The notes: generated by a model not told the origin, from the sequence alone. Positions 22,761 to 34,910 are shown, numbered from the stretch's first letter. The stretch: DNA of 64,000 nt from Colius striatus (GCF_028858725.1 NC_084759.1:97026362-97090361); one strand, 5' to 3'. A program made the numbers and translations.

Positions 22761-25072
22761 TCAATCTCTGTGGCCTCTGGGTTGCTGTCTCTTCTTCTGT
22801 GTGATACACTTTCAGCAACTAGTAGTATACATTTACAGACACTGACTTTACAGCATACTCAGTTGGTTTTACCTCAACAGCTATTGTGGGGTTGGCTTTT
22901 TTTGGTTCTGTGTTTTCTCAAAGTTGGTCCCTTTTGAGGTGACAGCTCTAGAAATTATTTTTTGCTGTTGCAACTTAAGCCTGTCTTTTTAATGGGTATT
23001 TTGGGCTTCCAGAGGAGAAAATTCTTGACCTTTTTTTGAGAAAAGAGAGAATGGAAAGGATTTAAACTGATCTTGAAAAGGACTAACTGAAAACACAGGT
23101 TAAGGAGCAAGATGTGTTGTTTTCATCCTAGAACTCCAGGATTGTCTTCATTGCATCACTTCAGTTATTCTACATGACTTCTCTTCAAGTTCAGAATCTG
23201 CTTTTAAGGCCAGTTGTGGTTAACCAGGTATTGATAGCTTGGGAAGAGCCATCTTAAACTCTTGCAGCAGACCCCAAACTTGCAACTTGTCTACTAGGAA
23301 CAGCCTTGTGGTGAGCTTGGTTCTGCCAGAACAAGAAGTACAGGTGCTTGCAAAGCAGCAGTGTGTCCTTTGGTACTTGGTGACACGGCAGCCCCCAGGG
23401 CTCTTGGGGATCAGCAGCTTTTATTTCTTCTTGGTAAGGCTGATGCTATGTAGAAAGTCTGCATGTGCCATGCAGCTCATTCTCAGGTGTGTTGGGTGCA
23501 GGAATAGGCTTCCAGCAGCTGACCAGAAAGTGTCATGTTCTTTGGCCTTCTAAGAGATGGGAGTAGATGTGCCCTTGCGAAAAGAACCCATTAGCTAACC
23601 AGTCACTAGTTCCCAGCCTTCACCAGGATGATGGGAGTGTAACAGCAATCACTTTGTACAGAGCTTACCCGTGTTCCTCCTTGGATTGCATTTTGACAAG
23701 GGTTTCCCCTGAGGCTGCATCAAACAGCAAGAGAGCGGGGTCAGGAGAATGGACTTAAGATTTATGGAAGTGGAAACACGTATTTCCTTGCCCAAATATC
23801 CAGTTGTTAGATCCTTCATGGCAATCACTTTTGTTGAAGGCAGGTTATATTTTATTACACTTTCTGTTCTGTTCTGTTCTGATTTTTATCCTTCTGACCC
23901 TTATAATGCAAAACTGCATAACAGTTGAGCATTGTGATCAACTGCACCAGACAACTGCCCTTTTTTATCTTTGATTACCTCTTTTAAAACTAGTTCTTCA
24001 GTTACAACTCAAAGCTAGACAGAGGAATTAAAACTTCTTTTAGTTAAACCTGTAGTTTGACTCTATATAATGTGTTTTAACTAAATCTTAGAATCTTCTT
24101 TTGATATTATAACTTGTGCTCAGCAACCTAACTTCATTAGCCAAAACGGTTAACAACATAAAACTTCCAGAGCAGTCTAAGGATGACAGCATTTTGGTTC
24201 GTTCAGACAGCCCTGGGGCTGTGGTTATAACCTCAAAACCCACGACTCTTAAGTAAAAGTAAAATCATTTCAGCATAAAAGCATAAAGCCTCTTCTTACA
24301 GTTTTGTAAGGGAAAACTGAACCAAATAAAAAAGTGTGGCTTAGCTAAGAGCCTGCCCTCAAGTCAAAAAGGTTCTAGAAGTGGGAAGCAGTCAACTTGA
24401 AATCTGGCTTTGGAGAATTGACTACTTGGTAAGCTGCAAGAAAACTGTGCCTAAGGTCTTCAATGGAAAGCTTTGGAAACACCTGTGATTTCACAAGTGC
24501 CCACGAAGTTTCCTCTCAATTTATCAACTTTGACTTTCTTCAGACAAGTTACTCAGAAGGTAAGTGTGAACCTGAGCCAGCCTCACTTTTGTCAAGGAAA
24601 GGCTTTTCTTTTAGACTCAGGAATTTTAATACTAGAATTTCTTGTATAAAGATTAACATCATTAATGTGACTGTCTTCCCTCTAGACCCTCCTACTGTGT
24701 GTGTTCACTTTCATTTTTATCTATAAAAAAATAAATTGACAGAAAAGTTGCCTAAAGGGGATGTGTTAGGTGTGTTTGAACTGTTGCACTGTATTGGAGT
24801 GTTGCTCTTCAGTGGTCTTCTAAGCTGGGGAATGGTGAGTCTCAGGATGTAGAACAATCATGCCACATTTCCTGCAGTCCAATCCTTTTTCTTTCATGAC
24901 AGTGTAAGGAAAGCTTTTATGCTAGACTAGCATTGACTTTTGCCCTGAATGCATCAAAAGTAGCTTCTCACAGGTCTTTGTAGTAAAATACCTCAAGTGG
25001 TTGAGCTAGGTTTGCAGTCACATGTTTCTGCTAACAGCACCTACTGAGTCTTTTTTTTTTGTTTTTTGTAGT
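22761..25072. other. Intergenic between LTN1 and N6AMT1
   Basis: Tail-to-tail spacer. A pentanucleotide run (TTCTG, four copies) is at 23862-23881. The slightly GC-richer part at 23230-23760 has open frames of 63-104 codons, but with no ATG context, splice sites or family resemblance they are not called. No repeat family recognised before the CR1 at 25073. Confidence 0.6.
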
Positions 25073-25338
25073 GCTGAGTGACAGGAGAAGGCATAATGGA
25101 CAAAAGCTAGAACACAAAAAGCTCCACTTAAACACAAGGAAAAGTTTCTTTGCTGTGAGGGTGAGAGCCTTGGCACTGGCTGCCCAGGGAGGATGTAGAG
25201 TCCCCTCCTCTGGAGGTTTTCCAAACCCACCTGGACATGTTCCTGTGTGACCTGATCAAGGTGAACCTGCTTTAGCTGGGGAGTTGGAATGGATGATCTT
25301 TATAGGTCCCTTCTGGCCCCTGCCATTCTGTGATCTTA
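25073..25338 (+). mobile_element. CR1 LINE fragment
   Basis: 5'-truncated CR1: GTGACAGGAGAAGGCATAATG, GAACACAAAAAGCTCCAC, CTGCCCAGGGAGGATGTAG, ending GCCATTCTGTGATCT. Lies about 650 bases beyond the likely 3' end of N6AMT1. Confidence 0.93.
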
Positions 25339-25984
25339 TGTGTGTTTTCTGACTGCCCAAAACCTTTCTGCAGTCTCCTAGGTAAGTTTTTCAGGTGGTC
25401 AGCTCAAAACACAGGATGACTTTTAATGTTTGTGCAACCTGGGTTAAGTATAGAGTGCTAAGTTTAGTTTCAAAGTCTGAAAACTAATCATTTTTTTCAG
25501 TGCCTCAGTATCTTACAAAGAAACCTCATGACCTTTTATTCTGCTTCTCTACTTAACAGTCTCTCTTTTCAGATACCCCATTAGTAGTCTTATTAATAGC
25601 CTCTCATATGCTTTGTTTTCCCCCTCCTTTATACCTTTTCATGGATGAGGACTCTTGGTCCAAAATATCATGCTCCATAGTACATAGTCTGCTCCTTGAA
25701 AAATGGCACAAGGGAGCCCAACACTACTGCCCAGAGGACTTCAGGAGAGTCCCAGCTTGCCATTGTCCCAGCTCCTGAGATATGCTTACAGCCCCTTTCT
25801 GTACAGAACTGCAGTTTCCTTATAGTAGAAACCAACTTGGTAACTCTGCCTTAGACCTGTAACTGTGCCTGATGCCACATCAAAATCAGTAACGGTGGTT
25901 CTGAGTGCTCATTCAGAGCCAGCAAGGATACAGACCAGCTATTAAAACAGCAAGAATTGTATCAAGTACATTATTTTAATAAGC

Positions 25985-26268
25985 CACAATGACAAATATA
26001 CAAATATATATTTAATAGAAGAAAATTTCTTCAGTGCTTAAGAGTGCAAACGCACCATGGTAGGGTATTTCAGCGTTCCCCTGCAACTGTCCCTCTGACA
26101 GCAGACAATAGCTGGTTAAAATCCAGAATAAAAATAAACACAGGAGTCTTGATCAGTTCCACTGCAGTGGTCAGGAGGTGAGGATACAATTTAAGAGGGT
26201 AAAAATCTTGCCTTAAAAATTGATCTGACAACTTCCTGTGTGCCTAGTATTTGGAAGGTTAAGAGCAG
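25985..26268 (-). other. N6AMT1: N6AMT1 3'UTR (probable)
   Basis: Sequence after the TAA at 26269. On the minus strand there is no AATAAA, but ATTAAA occurs at 26016-26011 and again at 25980-25975, so the transcript probably ends near 25985-25995 or 25950-25960. Inferred from signals only. Confidence 0.4.
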
Positions 26269-26378
26269 TTAGCAAGACTTCCTAAATTTGAGGACAGTAA
26301 GCATCTCTTGTCCTGCTTGCCTGGACAGTGCTCGTGTGCCTTCTAAGCCACATTTCTTCATCACCTCCAGAATTTCAT
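26269..26378 (-). CDS. N6AMT1: N6AMT1 exon 6 (stop codon)
   Basis: 110 coding nt, phase 1 to stop TAA. Acceptor CAATTACAG. Encodes [20 protein letters not shown] and [15 protein letters not shown]. The C-terminus is one residue longer than the KS end I recall for human. Confidence 0.96.
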
Positions 26379-29300
26379 CTGTAATTGAAAGTGCAGTGTT
26401 AGAACTGAGCTTATACAGAAATCAGGTGTAAGAGGCAGTGCTAAAGTAGCTACCAAAACCATACTGTAAAGCAAAGATTATAAACTGTGTCCTCTTACTC
26501 TTTCATACAATAATTTTTTATTCAAAATAGCCACCTAGCAAACACAAAGGTTACAATTTATTAACTGAAGTTCTGTATTTTGGTATTATTAATAGCAAGG
26601 AACAATTCAGTTATGAAGCTAATTGGTAGGAGCAACCAAAATTTGTGTCACCTTCTCCCAAAAGCTGCCTCATCAATCGAGTGTGAAAAAATAGTCTTCT
26701 TGAAACTACTTGATAACGTGCAGGCAGTAAGCATTAGATCGGAGGAAGCAGGTGCAACTCTGTTCTTTCTACATCTCAAAATGGAAGATGTTACTCTTTT
26801 ATGAGAAAAAGCTGGCCTGGCTTTGTAAAGTAGCTCAGATGATTCTCAGCCCCATCTCAGACTTGGAACTGAAGTCTTGCAGAGCTGCTGAGGCCAGGAC
26901 CCTACATCTTGCCATTTTCCAAACCAACTTAGGGAGTTCACAGTTTTGGTAAATTTGCATATCTTTTTGGTGTATCTCACCATACACTGGATGCACAAGG
27001 CATGAATTCAGAAAGCAGGTTCCAAGAGGCATCAGTTTACATAAAAGTCCCTCTGTAGAGCAAACACTTCCCCCAAACTGAGAAGCTCAAGAGTCCAGAG
27101 GGAGGCTGTGGTTTGTATGAAGCAACGCTCCAGCCAGCTACAGCATTTGTAGACGAGGTAGAACACCTCTATGGGTTTCAATGTGTGCTGGCAATCTCCA
27201 GTTAGACCACATCTCCACCACATTAGACTCAGCTGATGTTCCATTCTACTTCTTGTTTACTGAAGACTGATAACCCAGTCAACGTTGCTATGCAGTGTTT
27301 TGATTAACAATGTCAAGCCTGGTTTGGAACATTTAAGGGTCCAAGGAAAGTAATTACCTGGATTATTTTCTTTAATTGTGACCAAGTAGAATAATCCTCC
27401 TGGTGCAAGTAGGTCTGGTACTAATGGAAAAACTCTGTCCATTACTTCTCTGCCCTTTTTGCCACCAGCCCAGGATGCCTCTATTCCATGGCTTTCCACC
27501 TAGGAAGAACAGAAGCAAAGATTTTCACAGTATAGACTGACAGAAGTGTCAGTGGTACTTACAGGAGAAATACCACTGTAATCTCTAGGTGTCTGCCATG
27601 AGAAATGTTGGCAATGGTGGCTCAGTAGATTAGTTTATGCAGCAAAATGACTGCAAGACTACCTCTTACATGATGAATATATTACTTTTGTTCCAGGTTC
27701 TAGTCTTAAACTGAATTAAGAGCACTACATTTGGTCACATGCTTTGTATGTATTTTCTTGTAATATTTTGTGGGCTTGCTTGCCAAGTGGAAGGTGGCCA
27801 GAAAACCCTTTTAATTGTTCATGGGTCACAAGTTCTGAGAGTAGGAGTGTGCAGAAGCAGGGGATATTTATTTTGCAGAGAACAAATGCATTTTTCATCT
27901 AATGCCTTCTATAAGAATACTTTAGCATGCCTAACAGAAGCCTTACATGCTTTATACTTGATGGAAAGATTAGGTATAGTGAGAAGCAGCAGCTAGCAAT
28001 CCTTATCCCATGTATTCTTTACAAGCAACTCTATCAATTCATTTTCACTAAACTTGTGCTGGCCCTACACTATCCTTTACTGTATATTTAAAAAAAAAAA
28101 AAAAAAAAAAAAACCCTGCAGTTTTCATACCAGAGCTTATTTGATTTGCCATCTATTTTCTGACAGTGTAAGTACCATTTTTATTGCGCATTTCCAGTTT
28201 TTCCTACCTCTTCAGAAGGTGTTACCACATACGGTGGATTAAATAGCAGCAGATCAACCTTCCCATTTAATCGTGGAGACAGTCCTTTGACCTATAGATG
28301 AAATTGACGATTCTTCTGGGTTCTTTTGATTTTAAATATAAAGATTGTGAACATTTTGTAAAAATACAGTTACATAATGCTGGATATTCTGAGCATTTCA
28401 GCCTGACTCAGGAACACTATACTTTCTATGTGCAAGAGAAAAATCAGGAAGAAGTACCTGCGCATATTAGAACAATTTCAGGTCTTAAGACCTTATTATG
28501 TATGGGATGTAGAAGAGCAAGAGACATGTATGCAGTCATGGTACTTTTTCCTTGCTCGGGTCAGAATTTAAGTTAGATGTAAAAGAATTTTGAATTTATC
28601 ATCAGTTAACATTTGTTACCCCCAATGACCCATCTGTGGCAACTGCAGTCCAGTTCTCAAGTACAAGCAGTCATTCATCCATTTTAGATAATTTATTCTT
28701 GCCCATCTTCATCGTTTAATAAACATATATATAGGATGTTTTAAGAAAAATATCTTGCTAAAGAGATGAGTAACTCAGCTTTTCTCCATACCAAAGTTTA
28801 TAAGAAACAAGAAGGAAAAACACACACAGTTCCTAATTAAATCAGAACCAAGAACTGTGTTGCATTATGATAATGTCAGGTCACTGCAGAGTTCAGCATT
28901 TTCCAAACTATATCTACATAAATTATTCTTTTAAATAATTCAATTAAACTTTAAAGCTTAAATTTGAATGTTAGAGCTCGAGTAGTTTGGTTTTCCCTTC
29001 TTTCAGAAAGACTGTAGTATTTTGTTGTTTTTCTCATCCGTGCTTATTAAGAGGATGCTGTTGTAGACTTCATGGTTACTTTTCAGTATCTCTGGTAAGT
29101 ATTAAAAATTTACAAAAACTGTAAAGACTTATTGAAACATTTCACTTACCAAGTCAGTAATGACTGGCTGAAGGTGAACATTGTTAAGAAGAGCTGTCTC
29201 CTGTGTACAGTAAGCTGCCATTGGGTTGATATCTGTGCATCTAAAAGCAAAGTATCACCAAGTGTAAGTTACTGGCTACTGTATCTGGAAGTTTAACCCT

Positions 29301-31661
29301 GTGAACCACATGCTAATTTCCGTACTCTCGATGAAAATGTTCTTTCCCGCACTTTGCAAGTAAGCAGCAAAAAAACAGCCAGTAAAATACACATAGTGTA
29401 TCAGCAGCTAAACCACTCAACACTACACAGGAAGTTTTAATGACTCTCTGAAAGCTGAAGTATAGGACTTCGTTTTCAAAGCTAGCTCTGCTACATGTTT
29501 ATGCAGACAAATCTCTAATTCAGTTAACTGCCAACATCAGTTAACAGTGCTGTCATCAGACCTTAGGAAGACTAGTCAGTGGCTAAAATTTAGGATTCAA
29601 CCCAGCAAACACAAGTGTAAGCTTAGCAATTTGTCTAAGGAGTGTCACTTAATTGTGACAGAACCTGAAGTAAATAGTTTAGCCTCTCTTGGCTGTGATT
29701 TCTTTATCTGTAGAATTGAGCTAACACTTCTTTGTGAAAATAATAGTTTAAGTGCTATTCAACTTACAAGTAGAGTGCACTGGATCCAATAATGGAAGAA
29801 GCTAGAAATGTTGAAACCACACCAGACCCAGATCCTATTTCAAGGCAGATCTCAACTCTATAAAGAAAGTAAACTCGGGATGATTTTCATTTGTAAAATG
29901 TAAGAGCATCTGCAAGAGACACAGAGTTAGTCCAGATGGCATTATGAAGTCTGTTGTTGCCTTTCTCCCACACATACCAAAGTACCTGCTGATCATACAG
30001 CCCTCAAGGCCCACATGATGTTGTCTCTTTTGTGGTGCTGCCAGGCCTGCTGGTGTCCATGATGTACTTTTTAGAATGGAATTTCATAGAATCATAGAAT
30101 GGTAGGGGTTGGAAGGGACCTTTAGAGATCATCTAGTCCAACCTCCTTGCAGAAGCAGGTCCACCTAGATCAAGTCACATAGGAACATGTCCAGGTGGGT
30201 CTTGAAAACCTAGGAAGGAGGCTCCACACCCTCCCTGGGCAGCCTGTGCCAGGGCTCCCTCACCTGAACAGTGAAATAGTATTTTCTTATGTTTAAATGG
30301 AACTTTTTGTGTTGCAGCTTCATCCCATTACCCCTTGTCCTGTTGCTAGATACAATACAAAAAAGTGATGTCCCAACCTCCTGACACCATTTAGGTATTT
30401 GTAAATATTAATAAGATCCCTCCTCAGCCTTCTCTTCTCCAGACTGAATAGCCCCAGTTCCCGCAGCCTTTCCTCATAAGGAAGATGCTCCAGTCCCCTG
30501 ATCATCTCGGTGGCCCTGCGCTGGACTTTCCAGAAGTTCCCTGTCCCTCTTGAGCTGGGGAGCCCAGAACTGGACACAGGACTCCAGATGAGACCTCACC
30601 AGGGCAGAGTAGGGGGGAAGAACCTCTGTTGACCTGCTGGACACACTCTTCTTGATACATTCCAAGATGCCACTGGCCTTGGCCCCGAGGGCACATTTGT
30701 GGCTCATGTTCAGTTTGTTATCAGTTTGCTTTTAAGCAAGTACAAGGACACAAGTGTCTTAAGAAACAGGCTCTGGTGGTTAGAAGACGGAGTTGACGTC
30801 GAGGTTGTAATAACCCTGTTTAGGTTGGGATGACTATTAATCAACAGCTTCATTGCATGGGCTTGACTATTCTGTGTCCTTCAAGAGGGACTAGAGACTG
30901 ATAAAGAGGGAACCTCCTGCCTCAGAAGGCCCAAAAGCTGGATGGCTGCCTAATTAGCATAAAATCAGCAAAAATCTGTAGTAACTGAGGCAAAGGTAAA
31001 AGTGGCAGGGTGAGATCTGGACCCTGGTCATCCAGCAAATGCCCTGGATCTGGACCCAGCTCACCCAGAAGTTGCAGAAGATCGCTATGAAGCCACACAG
31101 CAGAAGCAGGACTCAAACACAGAACACCTCAGGCGGGCTTCATCCTGCTTTGGACAGGCGCCAGCGTCAGGTAATTTCTAAAGCCCTATTCCTAAGGTCA
31201 CCTCTTCGGTTGACTATTATGGTGGTTACAGCTACGATTACACACTTCAGCCGTGGCACTGGGCAGAACCCTGAGCTGCTGCGCAACTCTACACGGCTGC
31301 CTCAGGGCTGGAACACGGGGCAGTTTCCCAACAGTGACATACATGCTGGTGCAGCTGTTGCCGCTGCCGCCCAAGCGCGTTATCACCACGCCGCCACAGC
31401 CAGGGTGGCTCCGGAAGCGGTGCTGCCTTGGCCCCGCGCCACGCGGGCTCTGGCCCCGCCCCCTCCCTGCCATTGGCTGCTCCCGAGGGCCGCTCCCGCC
31501 GCGCCGCGCCGCGCTTACCCAGCCTCGCGCAGCTGGGCAGCGTCGCGCTCCAGCGCATCCAGCAGCAGGAACGTGTCCTCGGACGGCTCGTACACGTCCC
31601 GGAAGGGCCCGCTCGGACCCAGATGGTCGTATCGCGGCGTCGGGAGAGCGGGCCCGGCCAT
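26269..31661 (-). CDS. N6AMT1: N6AMT1 (HEMK2/KMT9 methyltransferase), complete, 6 exons
   Basis: Class I SAM-dependent methyltransferase. With TRMT112 it methylates the glutamine of the GGQ motif in eRF1, and it is also reported as an H4K12 methyltransferase; its reported DNA-6mA activity is disputed. Exons in transcript order: 31661-31519, 29857-29768, 29240-29150, 28291-28208, 27499-27358, 26378-26269. They join into 219 residues plus TAA (human is about 214). Visible motifs: [19 protein letters not shown] in exon 1, the SAM-binding [11 protein letters not shown] (about residues 53-63), the acidic CTDIN strand end in exon 3, the catalytic NPPY (126-129) in exon 4, and [11 protein letters not shown] with VTIKENNP in exon 5. 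All introns are GT-AG and all phases agree. The ATG at 31661 lies in a CpG island, and no longer upstream frame fits the family. Confidence 0.97.
27358..27499 (-). CDS. N6AMT1: N6AMT1 exon 5
   Basis: 142 nt, phase 0 to 1. Acceptor CTTCCTAG, donor TCCAG|GTAATT. Encodes [40 protein letters not shown] and ENNP, nearly identical to remembered mammalian N6AMT1. Confidence 0.97.
28090..28113. repeat. Poly-A tract, 24 bases
   Basis: Uninterrupted A24 on the + strand, 95 bases from exon 4 of N6AMT1. On the transcript strand it is poly-U inside the intron after exon 4. It is not attached to a recognisable retroelement and is likely to vary in length. Confidence 0.85.
28208..28291 (-). CDS. N6AMT1: N6AMT1 exon 4 (NPPY catalytic motif)
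   Basis: 84 nt, 28 codons, phase 0 to 0. Acceptor CATCTATAG, donor AGAG|GTAGGA. Encodes [20 protein letters not shown] followed by [12 protein letters not shown] binds the amide nitrogen to be methylated. Confidence 0.97.
29150..29240 (-). CDS. N6AMT1: N6AMT1 exon 3
   Basis: 91 nt, phase 2 to 0. Acceptor TGCTTTTAG, donor ACTTG|GTAAGT. Encodes [20 protein letters not shown] and [10 protein letters not shown]. The Asp of CTDIN is the usual contact for the cofactor ribose. Confidence 0.96.
29768..29857 (-). CDS. N6AMT1: N6AMT1 exon 2 (SAM-binding motif)
   Basis: 90 nt, phase 2 to 2. Acceptor TTTATAG, donor TACTT|GTAAGT. Encodes [21 protein letters not shown]-x-G-x-G-x-G is motif I, which binds S-adenosylmethionine. 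Confidence 0.97.
30085..30712 (-). mobile_element. CR1 LINE fragment in N6AMT1 intron 1
   Basis: CR1 of about 630 bp inserted in sense with N6AMT1. From its 3' end: ATAGAATCATAGAATGGTAG, AGTCCAACCTCCTTGCAG, CCTTGTCCTGTTGCTAG, then upstream CR1 sequence with CCAGACTGAATAGCCCCAG and TGGCCTTGGCCCCGAGGGC. On the element's coding strand (complementary to the sequence as given) the frame reads [20 protein letters not shown] and [11 protein letters not shown], the usual CR1 C-terminal reading. Truncated at its 5' end. Confidence 0.96.
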
Positions 31662-31960
31662 CCTTCCCCGCGCCGGGGCGCGCGTGCGCGGGCACGGCCG
31701 GCCGCCCTGCGCCGGCGCGGGGCTGCGGCGGGCGCGTGGAGGCCGGACAGGGCCGGGCCCTTCGCGCCACCGGCACCGCCAATGGGAGGGCGTCGGCGTG
31801 GCCCCGCCCCCAGCGCGGGTGTAGCGGCAGCGTGAGGCGCCAGTACCGGTGGAAGCCGCCGTTCCCGCTGGGTTTCCTTCCTCAGGTCACACCGTACCCG
31901 TTCCATCGGTCCGGCGTCGGGAACCTTCGCTAAGCCCACTGAAGCGCGCATAGCGATCCC
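31330..31960. promoter_or_regulatory. CpG island promoter of N6AMT1
   Basis: Dense CpG and GC sequence covers exon 1 and both flanks in otherwise AT-rich DNA. A GC box (CCCCGCCCCC) is at 31802-31811 and a CCAAT at 31779-31783, both upstream of the ATG at 31661. A second GC box (CCCCGCCCC, about 31454-31462) with ATTGG at 31472-31476 lies just inside intron 1. No TATA box. The exact start site is not visible. Confidence 0.85.
31519..31661 (-). CDS. N6AMT1: N6AMT1 exon 1 (start codon)
   Basis: 143 nt from ATG, phase 0 to 2, donor GCTGG|GTAAGC. Encodes a short variable N-terminus ([15 protein letters not shown]) and then [19 protein letters not shown], the conserved opening of the HemK2 fold. 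Very GC-rich. Confidence 0.95.
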
Positions 31961-32000
31961 TGCAGTCGGCGACCTGACAGTGCGTGCAGACTGAGGTGGA

Positions 32001-32300
32001 AGGGGCATCCCTTTTTTCTGTTGTATAGGGTGACAGGACAAGGGGCAATGGGATGAAGCTGGAACACAAAAGGTTACATTTAAACAGAAGGAAAAACTGT
32101 TTTACTGTTGAGGTGAGGGAGCCCTGGCTCAGGCTGCCCAGGGAGGGTGTGGAGTCTCCTTCTCTGGGGATTTTTAAAACCTGCCTGGACACGTTCCTGT
32201 GTGACCTGATCAAGGTGAACCAGCTTTAGCTGATGGGTTGGATGGGATGATCTCTAAAGGTCCCTTCCAACCCCTACCATTCTGTGATTCTATGATTCTC
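32001..32300 (+). mobile_element. CR1 LINE fragment beside N6AMT1 promoter
   Basis: 5'-truncated CR1 about 340 bases upstream of the N6AMT1 ATG, at the edge of its CpG island. Landmarks: GTGACAGGACAAGGGGCAAT, GCTGCCCAGGGAGGGTGTGG, and a well-kept 3' end ACCATTCTGTGATTCTATG with the octamer repeat. Confidence 0.95.
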
Positions 32301-33118
32301 TGCTCTCCTTGCAGATTACTTCTGCGACAGCTTCCCAAAGTAATTGCTTTTCCATCGTAATAGTGAATCTTAAAGACTGGTCTCGGCAATTGCCAGATTG
32401 GAAACTATGTGAATGTCAGGCAAGTATTAGGTTGATCTGCTCCTCAAGATGATAAGGATGATTAAGCAGGGAACTTCTAATTGTGAGTTGTTGTCCTTGG
32501 AGAGCAGGACACCCTGGAACATACATATTTAGTTAAGCTTGTTTGTTATAAGCTTGGGAACTGTCAGAGTGTCCTTTAGAGAAGGACAGTTAGTTTGCTG
32601 TCATGAACTGTCTTCATTATAATACTAAAAATCATACCGACAGGTCAAAAGACCACTGCCCAGTTAAAGGTCCTCACTCACAGGCACGTGCAACATGGCA
32701 CAATGATTGTGTAACTATATGCACATTTCTAACCCAATCTAGGAGAGGGACAGAGTTCTGGGGAGGAACTAACCAAAGTGTAATAGTTCAAATTGTGTGA
32801 GAGTTAAGGAAAAAGGCTGCAAGCTTTGTGGATTTACCACCTGGCACCTGTCTCCACGCATACAACACAATCCCTCGATTCAGTGTGCAGACTGGTACAC
32901 CACATGCAAAACCAAACCCTGTGTGTGGGATAACAACCACATTTGCATGGCAAGTTATCAGGAAGCCAAACAAAAGAGGTGTCGAGGCAAGTTTCTGAGT
33001 GACAATTCTGCAGTGAAGCACACAGGGGAAAGAACTGCATTGATAGCCAAATGAAGCTCTTTTTGAAAGAGTATGTTTCTGTGGTTCTTTGCCAGTGACA
33101 CTTGATGGCACCCTTAGG
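32301..33118. other. Intergenic, no gene recognised
   Basis: Upstream of N6AMT1. A Cys-rich open frame on the + strand (about 32797-33054, opening with GTG) shows motifs such as CKLC and ICMASYQEAKQKRC but has no ATG start and no family I know. See findings. Confidence 0.5.
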
Positions 33119-33222
33119 TCACAGAATCTTAAGGGTTGGAAGGGACCTTGGAAGATGATCTAGTCCAGCCCCACTGCCAGGCAGGCCACCTAGAGTAAGT
33201 CACACGGGAACTTTCCCCAGGT
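33119..33222 (-). mobile_element. CR1 LINE 3' fragment, reverse
   Basis: Short reverse copy: TCACAGAATCTTAAGGGTTGG, GATGATCTAGTCCAGCCCCA, AAGTCACACGGGAAC. About 100 bp, truncated. Confidence 0.85.
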
Positions 33223-34910
33223 CTCATTTTCACAATCAATACCAAGAAGACAGCATAGATGTCAATGCATATTTCCCCCTTCTTGTCCTTTCTAAAGTTT
33301 TATTTACTTTTGACTTTACCTCTCAGCATTCCCATCTGCTCCACCATGTCTCTGTGCTTCTCTAGAGCTTATATAAATTTTGTTACTGTTTTATTCTGTT
33401 ACTTTTCCTGGGCACCATTTTTTGATAAATGGCTAAATTAATGGCTAAAATAAAAAGTTGTGGTTTTTTTCATTTGTACAAACAGTTGAATTGAAATCTC
33501 ATTTTAGGACTTTCACTTCAGAGAGGTTCAGTTGGGATACTAATGGTGAATGCAAGGTCCAACCCCATAAACTGCCGAATTCAAACAGAAAACGAGGCTC
33601 TGCAAAACTAAGCATTGAGAGGAAATTTCAGGGCACAGATCAGATTAATAATTTGCTCTACACATCAAAACATACATCTGCAAACAAATTCTGATCAAAA
33701 GCAGGAGAGAAGTGTCTAATTCCCATGAAATGTCTGTATTCAGTTATTCATGCACTGAACACTTATTCTGACAGTGTGGTGGAATTATAGGTCAGTGAAG
33801 GAAAAGGATAATGCTTACAAACAGGCCAGAATTTTTAAAAGTTATTTACATAATAATTTCAAAGAACATCAGTTTTGAGAAAAGGAGAAAAGAACATGAC
33901 TAAAGCAGTAGGTAAGTCTTTGTTGCCAAGTACATTTAAGGGATGAGGTGTATCTTGTTTGCTGGCCTCCCATTTTTGGCTGTGGAAGGAGATTACCAAT
34001 TTCCATTTTTCACTTGCAACTGTAAATGGTCTCTGTGAAACATAGAGTATCTTCTACAGAAGTATTTCTACAGAATAACTTGATTTCTGAGCAGCTTATA
34101 GTTCAGAAATGCAGCTGACTAACTTTGAAGTTAGATTTGCTCTGTTTATTTCTGTACCCACGGTAGGTCGGCTTTGTGTAAGAATATAGGAAGACACAGA
34201 AAGGGAGCTCCTACTTCACGGGAGGGTCTCATCCTTTACCCTTCATTGCAAAGAACTATGAAATAGATATTTTGTTCTGAAAGTGCAGAGTTAATCTATT
34301 CCATGTACCCATGTGAGGTACAAATGATGTCATCGGTAACAAGAAATTTGTTGGGGCAAATTCTCTGAGAGAAAAGAATAGACATGCACGCTGGAGAGGA
34401 AAAAAGGAAGAGCAGCCAATGCTGAATCTCCAGGACTCTTACAGGAGGGAACAATTCCATTCTCACTGTAGATCTGGTCACGGGAGTTATCTGACCCAAG
34501 TGTTGGATACCAGCTCAGCAGACAGGTATCTGGAAGGCTTAGCTGAAAATTCAGTATTGGTGCACCCTGCCTTACGTCCGCCTTTAGCTGTGGCCCACCT
34601 TCAGCATATTCAAGTAGAATCAACATGTTACTCTTTAGCCTCAAAGCCAATGCTTTTTCAAGTAGCTAGTGGAAATTACAGGGATTCAGAATTAACATAA
34701 CAGAAATACATGCAAAGAATGATTATCAGTCAGTAGTACACAAGTGCCCTTTATGTCCAGTCTTTCAGGGTAAGTCAACAAAATCAGATATTCAGAGATC
34801 CAAAGATAACATTTCAATTCAATGATAGTTTTTGTCCTGTCACGGAAATGAAACTAGCAAGCTTTATCTTAAAACACCTCAGGTTTCTTGCTCCATTTAT
34901 TTAGGGGCAT
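33223..34910. other. Intergenic, nothing recognised
   Basis: AT-rich DNA with no repeat family, RNA gene or convincing exon that I can see. Confidence 0.6.

Noticed and set aside
31039..31933. Long open frames (up to 261 codons) on both strands
   Set aside because: They overlap on opposite strands in the N6AMT1 CpG island. High GC content removes stop codons, and the true coding exon (31519-31661) is in another frame.
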